From Zetaproteobacteria bacterium CG1_02_53_45 (GTDB lineage: Bacteria > Pseudomonadota > Zetaproteobacteria > Mariprofundales > Mariprofundaceae): a DNA stretch of 47,756 nt. How positions within the stretch are numbered: the stretch's first letter is position 1; every line of letters begins with the position of its first letter. The translations under genes and the position numbers were made by a program. Below, piece by piece: positions 43,231 through 47,756 of the stretch. The DNA is taken from assembly GCA_001871925.1 (NCBI GenBank), contig MNWZ01000086.1, positions 1-47,756 on the forward strand. The letters are read 5' to 3'. Under the pieces are notes generated by a model. That model was not told the origin of the DNA and ran no database searches. It saw only the letters and a list, made by a program, of their open reading frames with translations.

Positions 43231-44831
43231 AAATTTATATTGCTCAAATTACGCCCAGAGTCGGCGACCTGAACGGCAATGTTCACCAGATTCATGCAGC
43301 GATGGCAGAGGCGGCAAACTGCTGCTGCGATCTGGTTGTTTTTCCCGAACTGGCTGTGACCGGTTACCCGCCTGAAGACCTGCTGTTGCGGCCTCTCTTT
43401 CTCGATGAGGTGGAAAAGGCTGTGGCTGCGGTTGTGGCAGTCAGCGGTAATGTCTGTGTGGCATTCGGTACGCCGCGTCGCGATGGCAGCGGCCTGCGCA
43501 ACAGTGTTGTGATGGCCCGGAACGGACACGTGGTCGGCTATTATGACAAGCAGCAACTGCCCAATTACGGTGTGTTTGATGAGCAGCGCTATTTTACCGC
43601 AGGCAGTGGACACGGATTTATATTTGAGTCGAACGGCTGGCGCATCGGTGTCGGTATCTGCGAAGATATCTGGCATGATGAGTTGGCTTCCAGACAAACC
43701 GGCAGCCGCTGTGATGTCTGGCTGAACCTGAACGCTTCGCCGTTCCATATGGGTAAACAGCTGCAGCGTGAGGCACTGGTGAAACGCCGGGCCAGACAGT
43801 TCGGCGCGCCTGTTGTCTATGTGAATCCGGTTGGCGGGCAGGATGAGATTGTTTTTGATGGCGGTTCATTTGCCGCCGACAGTTCGGGTAATCTGCTGTT
43901 GCGCGCGCCGATGTTCGAACCATGGTGCGGGGTGCTGGATCTGGCTGCTGTCGGCAGCGAAGAGCTGGCGCCGATGCCGGCCGATCTGGAGCAGGTATAC
44001 AAGGCGCTGGTGCTGGGCGTAGCCGATTATGTGCAACGTAACGGTACTGCTCAGGTGGTGATCGGTCTCTCCGGCGGCATCGATTCTGCGCTCACCGCGG
44101 CTATTGCCGTGGATGCACTGGGTGCGGAAAATGTACTGGGTGTGCTGCTGCCGTCGCGTTACTCCAGTGACCACTCGATTTCTGATGCCGAGGCACTGGT
44201 TCATAATCTGGGGATCGAAGCGATCACATTGCCGATTGCCGAGGGTGTGGATGCAGTTGAACATACGCTGGCGGATACGTTTGTATCCTGGGGCAAAGCT
44301 GCCCCCGACCTGACCGAAGAGAATATTCAGGCACGCATTCGCGGTGTGCTGTTGATGGCGATTTCCAACAAAACCGGCCGTATGGTGCTGACTACCGGTA
44401 ACAAGTCGGAGATGGCGGTTGGTTATGCCACGCTCTATGGTGATATGGCCGGCGGTTTTGCCGTGCTTAAGGATGTCTACAAGACGCAGGTGTTTGCACT
44501 GAGTCGCTGGATTAATCGCGAAAAAGAGATTATTCCTGAAAACACCATCAGCAAACCGCCGTCGGCGGAGCTCAGACCTGATCAGAAGGATTCGGATTCG
44601 TTGCCGGATTACGACGCTCTGGATGCCATGCTTGCGGCCACGATCGAGGAGCGTCTGAGCGTGGAAGAGATTGCCGCGCGCGGTTACGATCTGACCGAGG
44701 TCAAACGGGTGGTGCGTATGCTGCAGTTGGCCGAGTACAAACGCAGGCAGGCGGCACCGGGCGTAAAAATTACAGAGCGGGCATTCGGCCGTGATCGGCG
44801 TTACCCGATTACGCACGCCTTCAGAGAATAG
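43227..44831 (+). CDS. nadE: Glutamine-dependent NAD+ synthetase
   Basis: This 534-residue enzyme amidates nicotinate adenine dinucleotide to NAD+. The N-terminal nitrilase-type glutaminase domain (residues 1-255) has the catalytic Glu in VFPELAVTGYPPEDLL, the Lys in GYYDKQQLPNYGVFDE, and the Cys in GVGICEDIWHDE. The C-terminal ATP-pyrophosphatase domain has the P-loop GLSGGIDSALTAAI near residue 281, and TGNKSEMAVGYATLYGDMAGGFAVLKDVYKT. NadC earlier in this window works upstream in the same pathway. The nadE to glnB gap beyond this gene is discussed separately. Confidence 0.96.
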   Translation: MKIYIAQITPRVGDLNGNVHQIHAAMAEAANCCCDLVVFPELAVTGYPPEDLLLRPLFLDEVEKAVAAVVAVSGNVCVAFGTPRRDGSGLRNSVVMARNGHVVGYYDKQQLPNYGVFDEQRYFTAGSGHGFIFESNGWRIGVGICEDIWHDELASRQTGSRCDVWLNLNASPFHMGKQLQREALVKRRARQFGAPVVYVNPVGGQDEIVFDGGSFAADSSGNLLLRAPMFEPWCGVLDLAAVGSEELAPMPADLEQVYKALVLGVADYVQRNGTAQVVIGLSGGIDSALTAAIAVDALGAENVLGVLLPSRYSSDHSISDAEALVHNLGIEAITLPIAEGVDAVEHTLADTFVSWGKAAPDLTEENIQARIRGVLLMAISNKTGRMVLTTGNKSEMAVGYATLYGDMAGGFAVLKDVYKTQVFALSRWINREKEIIPENTISKPPSAELRPDQKDSDSLPDYDALDAMLAATIEERLSVEEIAARGYDLTEVKRVVRMLQLAEYKRRQAAPGVKITERAFGRDRRYPITHAFRE

Positions 44832-44849
44832 GAATAATCGTTCACCGCC

Positions 44850-45721
<872 letters not shown>

Positions 45722-45817
45722 CGCGGTCTGAGATTGCCTTTTTATACGGCTTGTGACAAAGTCCCGTTTCCTCTTTTACCGGGTGGGACTATCTATTTTT
45801 GATACAGGAGAACAGTT

Positions 45818-47251
45818 GTGAGTGACGCAGTCCAAAAGGTCTTTGACCTGATTCAAGAAAATGAGTGCGAGTTTGTTGACGTTCGTTTCACCGATACGCG
45901 CGGCAAATGGCAGCACGTAACTTATCCAATCCATCAATTGAGCGAAGATTCTTTCGAAGACGGCTTTGCCTTCGATGGCTCATCTGTAGCCGGCTGGTGT
46001 GATATTAACAATTCAGACATGGCTCTGATTCCTGATCCTGCAAGTGCAAATATCGATCCGTTTTTCGAAGCCTCCACACTGGTGCTGGTTGCTCAGGTGA
46101 TCGATCCGATTACCGGTCAGGATTACAACCGCTGCCCGCGTCAGGTTGCCCAGCGCGCACTGAACTACATCCGTTCAGCCGGCATTGCCGATACCGCATA
46201 CTTCGGTCCTGAACTGGAATTCTTCATTTTTGACGGTATTACCTGGAATAATGAAATGGGCAGCTGCGGTTACCAGATTGAATCCGAAGAGGCTGCATGG
46301 AACTCCGGCAAGAACTTTGCTGATGCTTCCGAAGGCATGATGCGCAACTCAGGTCATCGTCCACGCGTGAAGGGTGGTTACTTCCCGGTTCCGCCAATCG
46401 ACTCCCTGCATGAAATCCGCAGCGACATGTCGCTGGTACTGACCGATCTGGGTATTCATGTGGAAGCCCATCACCACGAAGTGGCAACTGCCGGTCAGTG
46501 CGAGCTGGCGATGAAATTCGCCGAGTTGATCCAGAAGGCTGATGAAGTGCAGTGGTACAAGTATGTGATCCACAACGTGGCGCATGCTCACGGCAAAACC
46601 GCCACCTTCATGCCTAAACCGATCTACGGTGACAACGGTACTGCGATGCATGTGCACCAGTCGCTGTGGCTCAAGGGCAAGAATCTGTTTGCAGGTAACA
46701 AATACGCCAACCTGTCACAGGAAGCGCTGTGGTACATCGGTGGTATCATCAAGCATGCCAAGGCATTGAATGCGATTACCAATGCTTCGACCAACTCGTA
46801 TAAACGTCTGGTTCCGGGCTTCGAAGCGCCGGTCATGCTGGCTTACTCAAACCGTAACCGCTCTGCATCCATCCGTATTCCTGTTGTGAACTCTGATCCG
46901 GCTCGCCGTATCGAAGTGCGCTTCCCGGACTGCACTGCTAACCCGTACCTCGCATTCACCGCGATGATGCTGGCTGGTCTTGACGGCATTGCTAACAAGA
47001 TGGATCCGGGCGAAGCTGCGGACAAGAATCTGTACGACCTGCCACCGGAAGAGGGTAAGTTGATTCCTACTGTTTGTGGTTCTCTGGAAGAGGCTCTGAA
47101 CGCACTGAGTGCGGATCGTGACTTCCTGAAAGTCGGTGGCGTCATGGACGATGATATGATCGATGCTTATATCGAGCTGAAGATGGAAGAGCTTAATGAA
47201 GTTCGTATGCGTCCGCATCCGAAGGAATTCGAACTCTACTACTCGTGCTAA
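45818..47251 (+). CDS. glnA: Glutamine synthetase type I
   Basis: This 477-residue enzyme makes glutamine from glutamate, ammonia and ATP, and forms a dodecamer. Motifs are [11 protein letters not shown] (Asp50' loop), [11 protein letters not shown], the ATP region [51 protein letters not shown], and the adenylylation site [10 protein letters not shown] (Tyr near residue 405), so GlnE-type adenylylation control is likely. The start is GTG 45818 with AGGAGAAC upstream. The leader contains a hairpin (AGTCCCG/CGGG-T-GGGACT near 45762-45791). The glnB-glnA pair is a classic nitrogen-assimilation unit. Confidence 0.97.
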   Translation: MSDAVQKVFDLIQENECEFVDVRFTDTRGKWQHVTYPIHQLSEDSFEDGFAFDGSSVAGWCDINNSDMALIPDPASANIDPFFEASTLVLVAQVIDPITGQDYNRCPRQVAQRALNYIRSAGIADTAYFGPELEFFIFDGITWNNEMGSCGYQIESEEAAWNSGKNFADASEGMMRNSGHRPRVKGGYFPVPPIDSLHEIRSDMSLVLTDLGIHVEAHHHEVATAGQCELAMKFAELIQKADEVQWYKYVIHNVAHAHGKTATFMPKPIYGDNGTAMHVHQSLWLKGKNLFAGNKYANLSQEALWYIGGIIKHAKALNAITNASTNSYKRLVPGFEAPVMLAYSNRNRSASIRIPVVNSDPARRIEVRFPDCTANPYLAFTAMMLAGLDGIANKMDPGEAADKNLYDLPPEEGKLIPTVCGSLEEALNALSADRDFLKVGGVMDDDMIDAYIELKMEELNEVRMRPHPKEFELYYSC

Positions 47252-47257
47252 GATGCT

Positions 47258-47396
47258 CTGAATAACTTCGTCTTGAAGTTATTCAGTACGCAAAGGCAAA
47301 AGCGTGGTTTTTCCTTTGCTCACAATATCAAGCACTTACAGTGCGTGATATTGGCGGGACATTCATGTCCCGCAGGATTCTCTGAATTTTTCAGAG
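47258..47396 (+). ncRNA. Structured repeated intergenic element, copy B (after glnA)
   Basis: Five hairpins follow glnA in a row: CTGAATAACTTC/GAAGTTATTCAG (47258-47286), GCAAAGG/CCTTTGC (47290-47319), AATATCA/TGATATT enclosing GCACT/AGTGC (47324-47352), GCGGGACAT/ATGTCCCGC (47354-47373) and CTCTGAA/TTCAGAG (47380-47396). The segment 47281-47396 matches copy A (33465-33580) without gaps, with conserved TCAGT-CG-AAAGGCAAA, CTCACAA-ATCAA and CTGAAT--TTCAG blocks and a divergent but still foldable middle. The terminator at 47428-47457 ends the transcript. It could be a 3' UTR RNA, an sRNA, or a leader whose downstream gene was replaced by the IS. Confidence 0.55.
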
Positions 47397-47427
47397 TATC
47401 TCTAACTGTTAGCTGAACAGAAATCAG

Positions 47428-47457
47428 AAAAAGGCCGCCCATCGGGCGGCCTTTTTT
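47428..47457 (+). terminator. Strong intrinsic terminator after glnA
   Basis: AAGGCCGCCC and GGGCGGCCTT form a stem with an ATC loop, followed by T6 and preceded by an A run, so it can work in both directions. It is the likely end of the glnB-glnA transcript or of the structured element after glnA. Confidence 0.92.
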
Positions 47458-47489
47458 GTGTCTTTGGATTTGCTTTTATTTATTTACTA

Positions 47490-47507
47490 GAGCCACTTGC
47501 AAAAGTC
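47490..47507. repeat. IS terminal inverted repeat, right copy
   Basis: GAGCCACTTGCAAAAGTC is the outer left end of the insertion sequence that runs off the right edge. It matches the inverted copy at 279-296 in 17 of 18 bases. The preceding bases TTTACTA, or ACTAG if the element starts one base later, may include the target site. Confidence 0.8.
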
Positions 47508-47686
47508 TGAGAAAAATTGAATGTCAGCGCCTAAGCCGTTGGATTTATCGTTTTAATTTTCGTTCTTCCTGCGGGTTTCTCCAGGTTGAGTCATTTTTCC
47601 GGCGTTTTCCGGTTTTCAGGGCGAGCCATGCCATGGCATTGATATCATCATGCCTTTTGATGCTTCAGGTTTGGCGTATAGACAGG

Positions 47687-47755
47687 TTATTGAATCATAC
47701 GCATGAGTTGGTCCGCCGTAAGAGCCAGGATACCGAACATCAAATGACACATCGC
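47687..47755 (-). CDS. Transposase, C-terminal 22 residues (partial)
   Basis: The minus strand entering from the right edge reads AMCHLMFGILALTADQLMRMIQ followed by TAA at 47687-47689. The H-L-M-F-G-x-L-A-L-T-A-D-Q-L segment is one I associate with the C-terminal end of IS5/IS1182-type transposases whose N-terminus looks like the one at the left edge. Another frame is open longer but gives less convincing protein. The match in family is recall, supported by the shared terminal inverted repeats. Confidence 0.6.
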   Translation of the reverse strand, partial: AMCHLMFGILALTADQLMRMIQ

Positions 47756-47756
47756 C

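Larger units (their letters stand above)
47490..47756 (-). mobile_element. Insertion sequence, 3' end of element (runs off right edge)
   Basis: From the terminal inverted repeat to the window edge is insertion-sequence DNA read on the minus strand. It contains about 180 bp of noncoding sequence after the transposase stop. Same-strand orientation and shared repeat suggest it is another copy of the left-edge element. Confidence 0.78.

Overview
This window comes from a Gram-negative bacterium, most likely a proteobacterium of moderate GC content. The evidence is the gene content: GatCAB, GspA/GspB, two AsmA-like envelope proteins, a CvpA-PurF pair, PII plus type I glutamine synthetase, and a topoisomerase IV. 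A Zetaproteobacterium such as Mariprofundus is my best guess, but that is recall of style and not a database result.

Layout. Both edges lie inside an insertion sequence (IS). The left edge holds the 5' end of a minus-strand transposase, the right edge holds the 3' end of one, and the two share a terminal inverted repeat (17 of 18 bases). The left IS has cut off a hipA gene. Next come two tandem initiator tRNA genes (minus strand), a HAD phosphatase, an AsmA-like protein, YciO, a YqhA-like membrane protein, a potassium channel, a CBS-domain protein and a glycine-zipper protein. From 7.4 to 14.5 kb the minus strand carries an aspartate aminotransferase and a gatC-gatA-gatB-asmA-like unit. From 14.8 to 16.9 kb are a small acidic protein, an SH3 membrane protein and an SGNH lipoprotein. 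From 16.9 to 29.4 kb is a tightly packed minus-strand series: nadC-birA-coaX-M14 peptidase-SPOR protein, then radA, cvpA-purF-lipase-gspA-gspB, and a histidine phosphatase.

From 29.5 to 32.5 kb is a probable cyclic nucleotide module: a response-regulator cyclase, a CpdA-like phosphodiesterase and a membrane-anchored cNMP-binding protein. Then follow a membrane protein, rpiA, a hybrid histidine kinase, a single 1418-residue fusion of topoisomerase IV subunits ParE and ParC, a ParDE-type toxin-antitoxin pair, queA-nadE, and glnB-glnA.

The most notable observations are: (1) the ParE-ParC fusion next to a toxin-antitoxin pair; (2) a roughly 500-nt intergenic stretch between nadE and glnB that looks like a CsrB/RsmZ-type CsrA-sponge RNA or CsrA-binding leader, with many perfect hairpins presenting GGA in their loops and a 74-bp tandem repeat; (3) a structured intergenic element of about 140 nt present twice, before rpiA and after glnA, with the same length and conserved blocks; (4) the cyclic nucleotide cluster; and (5) identical IS ends at both window edges. 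All calls were made by eye without database searches.
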